Source: UBA1479 sp964012715 (GTDB lineage Bacteria; Pseudomonadota; Alphaproteobacteria; Rhodospirillales; Casp-alpha2). From it: a DNA stretch of 64,000 nt. Positions 1 through 7,925 of this stretch are shown piece by piece. The stretch lies in contig CAXGUG010000005.1 of the NCBI GenBank assembly GCA_964012715.1, positions 10,115 to 74,114 on the forward strand. The letters run 5' to 3'. A program made the translations under genes and the position numbers. Within the stretch, counting starts at the first letter, position 1. Each line of letters starts with the position of its first letter. Under the pieces are notes generated by a model. The model saw only the letters and a program-made list of their open reading frames with translations, had not been told where the DNA came from and made no database searches.

Positions 1-809
1 CACCATGGCCCCAAGACGATCGCCACGCCCAATGCGAACGCTGCCCCCATCCCAATCGCAGCGCGCCACGACCGCCCCGCGCCCGCCCGCGCCCATAGGA
101 CGACGACCGCCACCATGAAATAGGCGAGGTATAGATAAGACGCCCGCGTCAACACCGCCCCTGCCAAGGCCACCCCCATCGCCGCGACCTGCCACCACGG
201 AACCTCGCGGTCGGTCAGAAATCTCGCGAACAACCAGCCGAACAAGGCGAAGAAGAAAAAGGCCGCCGTTTCGGTCAGGATCAGCGAGGCGTAATTGGAA
301 AATGATTTTGACGCCAGCAGGACGACCAAGGCCAACCAAGGGGTCCAGCCATCAACGGCCAGCCGCCGGATCGCCAAAAAACAAAAGAACACGGTCAAGG
401 CGACGGCAATTCCCTGAACGGCGAACAAAATCGTCAGCCCGCCCAGGTCGCAAACCGCACCGTCCTTGGCCACGCAGCTCAACGCCGCGGCGAGATCTGC
501 GTCCAGCGCCGCAAGCACGGCGACCGATACGAGATAGACCGGACCGAAGAAGGTTCCCAAAGTCTGATTGAACTGACCTGGGTCGTGCAGAAGCTGATCC
601 GCCAAGGTCGCGATAATCTTGGCATAGAGCATCGAATCGGCGACCGGGCGGCGGAATTCAGGCGCCAGGGTTTGCATCAAAACAACGACCAGACAAATGG
701 CCAGCGCCAGCGCCCCCTGGATTCGGTTGCTGTGGAACGGACAGGTGGCGGCTTGATCCGGTTGCACGTCGATCGATCCCAAATAGCGGTGCGCCGAAAA
801 CCCGGGCAC
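1..809 (-). CDS. Polytopic membrane protein, possible GT-C type glycosyltransferase (C-terminus cut off by window edge)
   Basis: Reading the minus strand from a GTG at 809 gives an open frame that runs off the left edge. The product is strongly hydrophobic, with several predicted membrane segments: one near the start (ALALAICLVVVLM), then pairs around LTILFAVQGIAVALTVFF and WLALVVLLA. A segment reading SLILTETAAFFFFALFGWLF is reminiscent of the LTE-containing helices of dolichyl-phosphate mannose or ArnT-like glycosyltransferases, and two acidic residues follow the first membrane helix, as in GT-C enzymes. The family call is therefore tentative. The start is uncertain: GTG at 809 leaves only 16 bases to the opposite-strand frame at 826, and later GTG or TTG codons (767, 782) are possible. 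The C-terminal part is missing. Confidence 0.6.
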   Translation of the reverse strand, partial: MPGFSAHRYLGSIDVQPDQAATCPFHSNRIQGALALAICLVVVLMQTLAPEFRRPVADSMLYAKIIATLADQLLHDPGQFNQTLGTFFGPVYLVSVAVLAALDADLAAALSCVAKDGAVCDLGGLTILFAVQGIAVALTVFFCFLAIRRLAVDGWTPWLALVVLLASKSFSNYASLILTETAAFFFFALFGWLFARFLTDREVPWWQVAAMGVALAGAVLTRASYLYLAYFMVAVVVLWARAGAGRSWRAAIGMGAAFALGVAIVLGPW

Positions 810-825
810 CGCGACTTGTAGTCCG

Positions 826-2019
826 GTGACCGGCGAGGATGCAACGACGCCGAGGGCTTACGCTAGTCCCGGGGTTTGTCGATCCGGCCTTCTCCGTTAT
901 CATCCCCCGCACCTGGCCCCCGCACCTGGGCCCGAACCCGGTATCGAGGAGGATGCCATCAACACCGCCGCCCCCAATTTGTTCGAACCGCCGGCCCGCC
1001 CGCAATACGCGCGGGGCGACCACACGCCCCTGTTCGCCTGTCGCGATTGGGAAGGCAAACCGTTCGATTTCTATTCGGCCGTCACCGGCAAGCCGGTGGT
1101 GATTTTGTTCACCGGCGGACGCGATCTGACATCCCTGGCCGCCGATGGCTTGGACCCGGCGATCCTTGCCGCCGACGGCGCGCAAACGCTGACCATCGTC
1201 ACGGGCGACATGGCTGCTGCGGCCGCACAGAAGACAGGGGCCAACTGGCCGCACCGCGTCCTGGCCGATCCAGGCAGCGAGATCACCAACGGGTTCGCCG
1301 GATTGTCCGGCGTTTCCGCCCCTGCCGTCTATGTTCTGGACCCCAATCAGCGGCTGGTCGGCGCGCGGGCATTGTCCGCGGGTGCGTCCGACCTAAGCAA
1401 GTGGCTCGGCGAGATGCTGGCCTTGACCGACCATGGCCGGGCGGAATCGGTCATTCAACGCGCCGCCCCGGCCTTGCTCATTCCCCGCGCCCTCGACCCT
1501 GAGGACTGCAATTGGCTGATGGGCCTGTGGCACAACGGCGAGCGCGATGACGGCACCGTCGCGGTGGGCGCATCTTCCGGCGGTGGGGTGCAGGTCGTGC
1601 CTACGACCAAACGGCGCGAAGACTATTACATGCGCGACAAAGGCCTGGAGCAGAAGTTGTTGAACCGGCTGATGCCGCGCCTGGTGCCCGAAATCTCCAA
1701 AGCGTTCCATTTCGAAGGCTACGGCGTCGAAACTTTTAAGATCGGCTGCTACAAGGCGGAAAAGGCCGGGTTCTTCACTGTCCATCGTGACGATACCAGC
1801 CCCGCGACGCGAAACCGCAAATTCGCGGTGACCCTGAATCTGAACACCGGCGATTACGAAGGCGGCGATTTGCGCTTTCCCGAATACGGCCCGGAATTGT
1901 TCCGTCCGGAAAAAGGGGCCGCGGTGGTGTTTTCATGTTCTTTGCTGCACGAAGTTCTGCCGGTGACAAAAGGGCACCGCTTCGTGCTGCTGACGTTCCT
2001 GACCGTTCCCACGCAATAG
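826..2019 (+). CDS. Redoxin-like domain fused to a 2-oxoglutarate/Fe(II) dioxygenase
   Basis: There are two domains. Residues about 60-185 look like a peroxiredoxin or AhpC-TSA fold: an HTPLFACRDWEGKPF entry strand, VVILFTGG, then SAPAVYVLDPNQRLVG. No obvious peroxidatic CxxC pair is present. Residues about 210-397 are a prolyl-4-hydroxylase-type 2-oxoglutarate oxygenase. They carry the iron ligands H320-x-D322 (in TVHRDDTS) and H375 (in SLLHEVLP), and R385 is placed to bind 2-oxoglutarate. The product is cytosolic with no signal peptide; the substrate is unknown. The start is doubtful. The GTG at 826 gives an unconvincing, Pro-rich first 44 residues, whereas a strong GAGGAGG ribosome site at 946-952 lies five bases before an in-frame ATC at 958. 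It converges with the tRNA-Arg gene. Confidence 0.8.
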   Translation: MTGEDATTPRAYASPGVCRSGLLRYHPPHLAPAPGPEPGIEEDAINTAAPNLFEPPARPQYARGDHTPLFACRDWEGKPFDFYSAVTGKPVVILFTGGRDLTSLAADGLDPAILAADGAQTLTIVTGDMAAAAAQKTGANWPHRVLADPGSEITNGFAGLSGVSAPAVYVLDPNQRLVGARALSAGASDLSKWLGEMLALTDHGRAESVIQRAAPALLIPRALDPEDCNWLMGLWHNGERDDGTVAVGASSGGGVQVVPTTKRREDYYMRDKGLEQKLLNRLMPRLVPEISKAFHFEGYGVETFKIGCYKAEKAGFFTVHRDDTSPATRNRKFAVTLNLNTGDYEGGDLRFPEYGPELFRPEKGAAVVFSCSLLHEVLPVTKGHRFVLLTFLTVPTQ

Positions 2020-2109
2020 ACACGTCCGGGAACCACCGGAAAACACAAATTGCCGGCCCGGCGCAAGCCGGCGGAAAATCACATAATGAATTGATTTGTC
2101 AGGAGAAAG

Positions 2110-2186
2110 TGGCGCGCCCGGGAAGACTTGAACTCCCAACCTCCTGATTCGTAGTCAGACGCTCTATCCAATTGAGCTACGGGCGC
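2110..2186 (-). tRNA. tRNA-Arg (anticodon ACG)
   Basis: The minus strand folds as a cloverleaf. Acceptor stem GCGCCCG (2186-2180) pairs with CGGGCGC (2120-2114). The anticodon loop is CTACGAA with anticodon ACG, flanked by a five-base stem. The T arm carries GTTCAAG. The discriminator G and the CCA end are encoded (2113-2110). ACG would be modified to ICG and read CGU, CGC and CGA codons. Confidence 0.95.
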
Positions 2187-2226
2187 AGGGCGGGGCCTAG
2201 TGGCGCTCCCGCCGAGAAGGAGCCGG

Positions 2227-2255
2227 ACACTACTCCACCACTTCCCGCATTGCAA
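2227..2255 (-). promoter_or_regulatory. Likely sigma-70 promoter of the tRNA-Arg gene
   Basis: On the minus strand TTGCAA (2255-2250) is followed after exactly 17 bases by TAGTGT (2232-2227). Transcription would start near 2219, about 33 bases before the mature tRNA. This is a motif match only. Confidence 0.45.
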
Positions 2256-2318
2256 GCGCTAGGACGCACCCTTTTTTAAAGATCGTAAAAAGGCGAATCT
2301 GCGTATTAAAATAGGAAC

Positions 2319-2347
2319 TTGTGGTGCTCCGGGCCATTGAGTACACT
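2319..2347 (+). promoter_or_regulatory. Likely promoter of the coiled-coil lipoprotein gene
   Basis: TTGTGG (2319-2324), 17 bases, then TACACT (2342-2347), in an unusually AT-rich stretch for this genome. It would leave an untranslated leader of about 95-100 bases before the ATG at 2452. Confidence 0.4.
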
Positions 2348-2451
2348 CGCCCGGAAACTGAGGGGTGGGGTATGTTTAAATTCATACTCCCTGGGAATTT
2401 ATAAACAACTCCGGTTCCGATCGGAGAAAAACTCAAGGGCTCGCGGACGAG

Positions 2452-3621
2452 ATGGGTTTTCCGAAACTGAGAGTTTTTTTGGCGGGGGCCGTGTTGTTCA
2501 CGGGGGCTTGTTCGTTCGATGAGGACCTTTGGCCCTCGCTGAACGCGTCCGAACCTTCCGCTCAACCGCCGGCCGCCGCCACCGCGCAGGCGCCGCAACC
2601 CGCTGCCGAGTCGATGACCGCGCAGCCGCAAATTGCTGCGGCCGCGACGTCGCAACCAGCGCTCGGGTCAACCAAATTCGTTCCGTCCGGCGTCACGCCG
2701 GGCGATGCGACCGGCACCTTCGTCGGTAAAAAGGTTCAGGAACTGCGCGACGAACTGCAGAAGCTGCAAAGCTCGATTCTGCAGCACAATGAGCAGTTGC
2801 AGTCCCTGCGGTCGCGCATCGTCGAAAATTCGCAGCAATACCACGGCACCATCGCCGCCGTTAAATCCCGCCTGCAGGTGGGTACCACGCGCGGCAACCC
2901 GGTTCTGGTGCAGCAGTTCAATACGGCGCAGCAGGACCTCAACCGGTTGAGCCAGGACGTCGGCGAGATGAACAAGCTGTCCACGGGCGTGTCGAGCGAT
3001 TCGACCCTGGCTTCGTTCCTGACCGAAAGCGTCCGGGCCGCCTTCAAGGTTTCCGGCGCCGTCGACGAAGACCACCGTCAGCTGGCCATTCTCGAAGACG
3101 AAGTCGATCAGACGGTCGTTCTGATCGACCGCCTGCATCGCGAAGTGACCGAGGACGTCCGCCGCCAGTCCAGCTGGATCGGCGCGGAACAGCGTAATCT
3201 GGTTCAGATTTCCGCCGGCATCCGCCAGGGCGAATCGCTGGGATCGTCCCTGCTTGACGCTGCCGTCACGGGCCGTGGCCCCGGCGCCAATCAGGTCGCC
3301 GCCCCCGCCGATACGGCCGGTCGCCGTCCGCTGGTGGTGATCCGCTTCGACCGTCCGAACGTGCCGTATCAGCAGGCGCTGTATACCGCCGTCAGCCGGG
3401 CCCTGGAAACGCATCCGACCGCCGTGTTCGATCTGGTCGCCGTGGCCCCGTCGGCCGGTGGCGCCGCGCGGGTCGCGATCAACACCAACAAGGCCAAGCG
3501 CCATGCGGAAGACGTCAAGCGCTCGCTGGTCGAAATGGGCCTCCCGCCGACCCGCGTTGCGGTGTCGTCGAAGACCCTGGCCGCAGCGAAGACGAATGAG
3601 GTACACTTGTACGTCCGCTAA
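2452..3621 (+). CDS. Coiled-coil lipoprotein with a degenerate OmpA-like C-terminal domain
   Basis: The 389-residue product begins with a lipoprotein signal (GAVLFTGAC), making Cys20 the expected lipidated residue, and then has a Pro/Ala/Gln-rich linker. Residues about 90-270 are predicted coiled coil (VQELRDELQKLQSSILQHNE and following), with heptad-like leucines and glutamines. The last 95 residues resemble an OmpA/Pal fold: a VVIRFDRPNV strand and a helix NKAKRHAEDVKRSLVEMGL. The usual NxxLSxxRAxxV peptidoglycan motif is imperfect, with His where Arg is expected. I infer an envelope anchoring or structural role. The gene stands alone between its own promoter and a terminator at 3650. I do not recognise a named family. 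Confidence 0.8.
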   Translation: MGFPKLRVFLAGAVLFTGACSFDEDLWPSLNASEPSAQPPAAATAQAPQPAAESMTAQPQIAAAATSQPALGSTKFVPSGVTPGDATGTFVGKKVQELRDELQKLQSSILQHNEQLQSLRSRIVENSQQYHGTIAAVKSRLQVGTTRGNPVLVQQFNTAQQDLNRLSQDVGEMNKLSTGVSSDSTLASFLTESVRAAFKVSGAVDEDHRQLAILEDEVDQTVVLIDRLHREVTEDVRRQSSWIGAEQRNLVQISAGIRQGESLGSSLLDAAVTGRGPGANQVAAPADTAGRRPLVVIRFDRPNVPYQQALYTAVSRALETHPTAVFDLVAVAPSAGGAARVAINTNKAKRHAEDVKRSLVEMGLPPTRVAVSSKTLAAAKTNEVHLYVR

Positions 3622-3649
3622 TCGACAAGATTCACTCCAAATCCGGGAT

Positions 3650-3676
3650 ACCGGCGTCAACGAAGGCGCCGGTTTT
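3650..3676 (+). terminator. Rho-independent terminator after the lipoprotein gene
   Basis: ACCGGCG (3650-3656) pairs with CGCCGGT (3667-3673) across a ten-base loop and is followed by TTTTCTCGTTT. It lies 28 bases after the lipoprotein stop codon. Confidence 0.65.
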
Positions 3677-3749
3677 CTCGTTTCTGGGGCCTGCCTTTTC
3701 GGCATATTCCCTGTTCGCAAGTCCCCGCCAAGGCGCTAATACTGGGCTT

Positions 3750-4280
3750 ATGAGCAATCCATCTCCTTCCGCCCGCACCGTTTCCTGGTCCGAGGTTCAT
3801 GCCGACGCCCGCGCTTTGGCGCGCCGCCTGTTAGCCGTGCCTCACCCGGCCGGGCCGTGGAAAGGAATCGTCGCCATTACCCGCGGCGGGATGGTTCCCG
3901 CCGCCGTCCTGGCCCGGGAAATGCGCCTGCGCCTGATCGAGACACTGTCGATCGCCAGTTATGACGAACAGGACCAGGGCGGCATTCACATCCTGAAAAC
4001 ACCCGACATGGCCATGGCCGACGGCGGCCTGGGCTGGCTGCTTGTCGACGATCTGGTCGACACCGGCACGACCGCCCGCGCTGCCCGGCAACTGCTGCCC
4101 GACGCCTTGTTCGTGACGCTTTACGCCAAACCGGCGGCCCGCGACCTGCCCGATATCTTCATTCACGAAGTCGCGCAGGATGTCTGGGTTCACTTCCCCT
4201 GGGATACGGAAGAACACGACGGCGAATTGACCTATGCGCCGCCATTGGCCCCGGCGGCGGCAGAGACATCATCGTCCTGA
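3750..4280 (+). CDS. gpt: Xanthine (guanine) phosphoribosyltransferase
   Basis: This is a purine salvage enzyme that transfers a phosphoribosyl group from PRPP to xanthine or guanine. The 176-residue product has the PRPP loop LLVDDLVDTGTT near residue 100, an early ITRGGMVPAAVLA segment with the cis-peptide or dimer lysine-arginine region, and a C-terminal WVHFPWDTEE motif typical of Gpt-type xanthine phosphoribosyltransferases. The start is ATG at 3750; it sits alone downstream of the terminator at 3650. Convergent with the small gene at 4313. Xanthine preference is inferred from family resemblance rather than from specific residues. Confidence 0.88.
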   Translation: MSNPSPSARTVSWSEVHADARALARRLLAVPHPAGPWKGIVAITRGGMVPAAVLAREMRLRLIETLSIASYDEQDQGGIHILKTPDMAMADGGLGWLLVDDLVDTGTTARAARQLLPDALFVTLYAKPAARDLPDIFIHEVAQDVWVHFPWDTEEHDGELTYAPPLAPAAAETSSS

Positions 4281-4312
4281 ATTTATCTTAAACCGGAAGA
4301 ATACGGGGGCGC

Positions 4313-4504
4313 TCAGGCGCCTTCGACGTCTTTCGCCAGACGCTGTTCCAACTCGACCAGGTCCTGGGGCAAATCCGCGCCCGTGGCCCGCAGTTGGTTC
4401 AACAATTCCAGCAACCGCAAATGGACCTCGTGCAGGTCTTCGGATTGCTCGTCCATTTCGTCGACCGCCAGATTGATGGCGGCAAGAAGCTCGTTCGTAT
4501 CCAT
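4313..4504 (-). CDS. Small acidic helical protein, 63 residues, function unknown
   Basis: ATG at 4504. The product is acidic and predicted almost wholly alpha-helical (LLAAINLAVDEMDEQSEDL, LELLNQL), resembling a short coiled-coil or helical hairpin. There is no signal peptide or membrane segment. It is likely real because the reading frame fills the gap between two convergent genes and its codon third positions are GC-rich like its neighbours. I do not recognise the family. Confidence 0.6.
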   Translation of the reverse strand: MDTNELLAAINLAVDEMDEQSEDLHEVHLRLLELLNQLRATGADLPQDLVELEQRLAKDVEGA

Positions 4505-4644
4505 GGGCCGGACTTTATCACCCGGCGTCGGGCGATGCCATCACCCATCGCCGTTCCGGCGCGGAAAAATGCGCGGCACAGGCCCCTTGCAGGCAACGGG
4601 GCGCAGGCCTAGGCTTTTCGCAAAATCAGGGAGACTTCCAAGCA

Positions 4645-5451
4645 ATGACCGAAACCTACAAGCTTTATGCCGTCAAATACGGCACCCATCCCCGTCCCCA
4701 ATCGCAGAATTTCCTTCAGCCCCCGGACCCGCACGATGCGCCCTATCCCATCGATTATTACGTCTGGGCCTGCGTTTCGGAAAACCGGACGGTTGTCGTC
4801 GATACCGGATTCGATGCCGATGCCGCCCGGGAGCGGGGCCGCACCATGTATCGCTGCCCGACGGAAGGGTTGAAGCTGATCGGCGTCGACGCCGCCGAGG
4901 TTACGGACGTCGTCATCACCCATATGCATTACGACCATGGCGGCAACCTGGAAAAATTCCCAAACGCGACCTTCCATATCCAGGATCAGGAGATGTCCTA
5001 CGTCACCGGGCGCTACATGCGCTATCCGGTGCTGCGTAATTCATTCAACCCCGACGATGTCTGTCATTTGGTCAAGGAACTCTACAAAGACCGGGTCGAA
5101 TTCCATAACGGCGACGAAGAACTGTTCCCCGGCCTGACCCTGCATCACGTCGGGGGCCATACCCAGGGCATGCAGTTCGTGCGCGCCTGGACCGAGCGGG
5201 GCTGGGTCGTGTTGGCATCGGATTCGATGCACCTTTACGCCAACTGGATTCACAAAAACCCGTTTCCCACGGTGCTGCATATCGGCGACATGTTGGAAGG
5301 CCACAAAAAGGTCGCCCGTCTGGCCGATGGTCCCGAGCATGTTATCCCCGGGCACGACCCGATGGTGATGGAAATCTATCCGCCGGTATCGGAAGAATTG
5401 AAGGATATCGCCGTGCGGGTCGATCTGCCGCCGCTGCGCCCGCCGTTTTAA
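4645..5451 (+). CDS. Metallo-beta-lactamase-fold hydrolase, N-acyl homoserine lactonase family
   Basis: The 268-residue product has the dinuclear zinc motif H93-x-H95-x-D97-H98 (in THMHYDHGG), a second metal histidine in VGGHTQGM, the bridging Asp in VVLASDSMH and a late His in VIPGHDP. The long insertion after YVTGRYMR and the overall order match the AttM/AiiA-like lactonase group, which opens the lactone ring of acyl-homoserine lactone signals. Other members of the group act on unrelated lactones or esters, so the substrate is unproven. There is no signal peptide. No LuxI or LuxR gene is visible nearby, which weakens a self-signalling role. It is convergent with the sensor kinase at 5462. 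Confidence 0.8.
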   Translation: MTETYKLYAVKYGTHPRPQSQNFLQPPDPHDAPYPIDYYVWACVSENRTVVVDTGFDADAARERGRTMYRCPTEGLKLIGVDAAEVTDVVITHMHYDHGGNLEKFPNATFHIQDQEMSYVTGRYMRYPVLRNSFNPDDVCHLVKELYKDRVEFHNGDEELFPGLTLHHVGGHTQGMQFVRAWTERGWVVLASDSMHLYANWIHKNPFPTVLHIGDMLEGHKKVARLADGPEHVIPGHDPMVMEIYPPVSEELKDIAVRVDLPPLRPPF

Positions 5452-5461
5452 AGACCAGGGG

Positions 5462-7777
5462 TCAGGCCCCGTCCGATAGAACCTTGGCCAAGGCCGTATC
5501 GGCTTCGGCCAGGGCCGCGGCCAGATTCGCGATCAGAGGCTCCTGATCGCTGCCCGGCGCGTCTTCGCGCAAGGCTTCATCCAAGGCCCTGGCCGCCTCG
5601 TAGATACGATCGGCATGCAGGTTGCCGCTGGCCCCTTTCAGGGAATGGGCCGACAGCTTCGCCGCTTCGGCATCGCCGCGCGCCAGGTCTGCCGAAATTT
5701 TGTCCGCCAGCCCCATGTATTTGTTATGGAAATCACCTAGAAGCTTGCGCAGCAAGGCATCGTTCCCGCGCAGCATTGCCCGCGCACCGGCAACGTCGAA
5801 TCCTGGAATTTCGTCCGGCAGGCGTCCATTGGTCGCGCCGGCAGACGACTGCGGGGCCTTTTCCTTCCGAGCCGGTTTCGCGACTTCGGCTTTTTCGGGT
5901 TGGGGCGTAACGTCACCCCGCGGCTGAAAATCCTTCAGGCTTCGCGCCAGCGCCGAAAACAGGCTGGCGGCCTCGACCGGCTTGGTAACGAAATCGTTCA
6001 TTCCGGCTTCCAAGCAAGCATCCCGCTCCGACGTCATGGCATGGGCGGTCATGGCGATGATCGGCAGGTCGGTGAACCGTTCGTCGGACCGAATGCACCG
6101 GGTCGCTTCGTAGCCGTCCATCTCGGGCATCTGCAGATCCATGAATACCGCGTCAAAGCTCCCGGCATGGACCATATCGCAAGCGATCTTCCCGTTGTCG
6201 GCCAGCATGACTTCGACCCCGGCCCCTTCCAACACTTCGCGGGCGACCTGTTGGTTGATGTCGTTGTCTTCGACCACCAACACCCGAGCCCCTTTGACCT
6301 TGTCCTCATCCGACGATCTCGCCGCCTCGATCAGGCGATGCGATTTGCGGCGTTCGGGCACGCCCGAGGCACGGTGCAGATCGACCGTGAACCAGAACGT
6401 GCTGCCCATACCGGGCGTGCTTTCGACCCCGATGTCACCGTCCATCAACTGCACCAGATTGCGGCAGATCGTCAGCCCCAGGCCCGTGCCGCCGTATCGC
6501 CGCGTCGTCGACACATCGGCCTGGGTAAAGGCATGAAACAGCCGGGCGCGCTGGTCTTCCGTCATCCCGATGCCGGTGTCCGAGACCTCGCACAGCAGCC
6601 GAACCCGCCCATCGGACAGACTTTGCCCGCGGAACCGCACGGACACCCGCCCATGCTCGGTGAACTTGATGGCATTTCCGCCCAGATTGATCAGGATTTG
6701 ATTGAGGCGCAGGGGATCGCCGCGCAGTTCGTTCGGCGTGTCCGATTCGACATCGAAGTTCAACTCGATCGTCTTGTCACGGGCGTAGGCCGCCATGATC
6801 CCGGACAAGTCATCGACGACATCGGACAGCCTGAAATCGATGATTTCCAAAGACATCTTGCCCGATTCGATCTTCGAATAATCAAGGATGTCGTCGATGA
6901 CATGCAGCAACGACGTCGATGCCGAGCGAACCTTGCCGATATAGTCCCGCTGTTTGTCATTCAACTCGGTTTTCAATGCCAGCCCGCTCAACCCGATAAT
7001 GGCATTCAGCGGTGTGCGGATCTCGTGGCTCATATTGGCCAGGAAGCGGGTCTTCGACTCGTTCGCCGCCTCGGCATCATCGCGCGCCTGTTGGCGTTCC
7101 AGGACCTCGCTACGAATGCGCAGCACCATCGGCCGGAATATCGTTCCCCCCAGCAGCAACAGCGTCACGATGGTCAAGACCAGACTGCCGAGTTGCAGAA
7201 CTTCCAGGCGATGGACCCGCTGATCGCTTTCCGTCTCGTATTTTTTGACGATGGCATCCAAGGCGTTCAGCAGGCGCCCCGGGGCCTGGTCAATCATGTA
7301 GCGCAGGTCCAAATCGTCCCATTGCCAGCGCATGGACGGTCCTTCGGCATAACTGCGCGCGCGATAAAGGAAGTCCGTCACCATGCGGTCGACGTCGGAC
7401 ACGGGCCCGAAATACATCGCCATCAACCCGGCGGGCATCCCAGGGGCAATCCGCATCTCCTGGCTGCCCTGGGTCAGGGCCTTGTGCGATTTCTCCATCA
7501 GATCGATGGATTTCAGCAATTCGGCGCGGACTTTCTCGACGTTTTCCGTCTTCTGCGTAGCGGCATCGGCAAGCCGCAATGACAGCATGGTGATGCGTTG
7601 CGACAGCATGCGTTGGCGGCCGCTGACGTTGATTAGGACCGAACTATCCTGATCTGCATCGATTACCGCCGACAGAATGAGGAACCCGCCGATCGCCAAC
7701 AGCAAAAGAACGGCGATCGCGCCGACGAACCGGCGCGTGATGCCGCTGATAAGCGCCTTGATGTTTTCGGCAGTCAT
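5462..7777 (-). CDS. Hybrid sensor histidine kinase with PilJ-type sensor, receiver and HPt domains
   Basis: The 771-residue product has a first membrane helix at about 17-38, followed by a periplasmic region beginning INVSGRQRMLSQRI, which is the type IV pili methyl-accepting chemotaxis N-terminal (PilJ_N) signature also seen in NarX-like sensors. A second membrane helix lies at about 197-217. Next come a dimerisation domain with phospho-acceptor H251 (MSHEIRTPL), an ATPase domain (N box NLGGNAIKFTE, G boxes GIGM and GGTGLGL), a receiver with D547 (FMDLQMPEMDG), an Ala/Pro linker, and an HPt domain with H711 (AHSLKGASGNL). All phosphorelay residues are present. No output response regulator is encoded nearby, so its partner is elsewhere. 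The stimulus is unknown. Confidence 0.92.
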   Translation of the reverse strand: MTAENIKALISGITRRFVGAIAVLLLLAIGGFLILSAVIDADQDSSVLINVSGRQRMLSQRITMLSLRLADAATQKTENVEKVRAELLKSIDLMEKSHKALTQGSQEMRIAPGMPAGLMAMYFGPVSDVDRMVTDFLYRARSYAEGPSMRWQWDDLDLRYMIDQAPGRLLNALDAIVKKYETESDQRVHRLEVLQLGSLVLTIVTLLLLGGTIFRPMVLRIRSEVLERQQARDDAEAANESKTRFLANMSHEIRTPLNAIIGLSGLALKTELNDKQRDYIGKVRSASTSLLHVIDDILDYSKIESGKMSLEIIDFRLSDVVDDLSGIMAAYARDKTIELNFDVESDTPNELRGDPLRLNQILINLGGNAIKFTEHGRVSVRFRGQSLSDGRVRLLCEVSDTGIGMTEDQRARLFHAFTQADVSTTRRYGGTGLGLTICRNLVQLMDGDIGVESTPGMGSTFWFTVDLHRASGVPERRKSHRLIEAARSSDEDKVKGARVLVVEDNDINQQVAREVLEGAGVEVMLADNGKIACDMVHAGSFDAVFMDLQMPEMDGYEATRCIRSDERFTDLPIIAMTAHAMTSERDACLEAGMNDFVTKPVEAASLFSALARSLKDFQPRGDVTPQPEKAEVAKPARKEKAPQSSAGATNGRLPDEIPGFDVAGARAMLRGNDALLRKLLGDFHNKYMGLADKISADLARGDAEAAKLSAHSLKGASGNLHADRIYEAARALDEALREDAPGSDQEPLIANLAAALAEADTALAKVLSDGA

Positions 7778-7925
7778 GCGTTCTCGGAAACCCGTCTGGC
7801 CAACCGGTCAGGACGCTACCGGCGGGACCAACTCATTGGCATGGGAGCACGCGGCGCCCCCATAGCGCCCCGGAAACCATAGCAGGGTTTTTGTGCGGTG
7901 CCATAACAGTTGCGAATTAGCCGCA

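Noticed and set aside
2668..3720. A 350-codon minus-strand frame
   Set aside because: It is antisense to the lipoprotein gene; the sense frame has a signal peptide, a coiled coil and its own promoter and terminator.
4645..5451. A quorum-sensing locus built around the lactonase-like enzyme
   Set aside because: No LuxI or LuxR homologue is encoded in the neighbourhood, and the fold is shared by many non-signalling lactonases.
5900..7582. A 560-codon open frame on the plus strand
   Set aside because: It lies entirely opposite the hybrid sensor kinase, whose domains are unambiguous. The product is Gln-, His- and Arg-rich with no domain, as expected for the antisense frame of a GC-rich gene.
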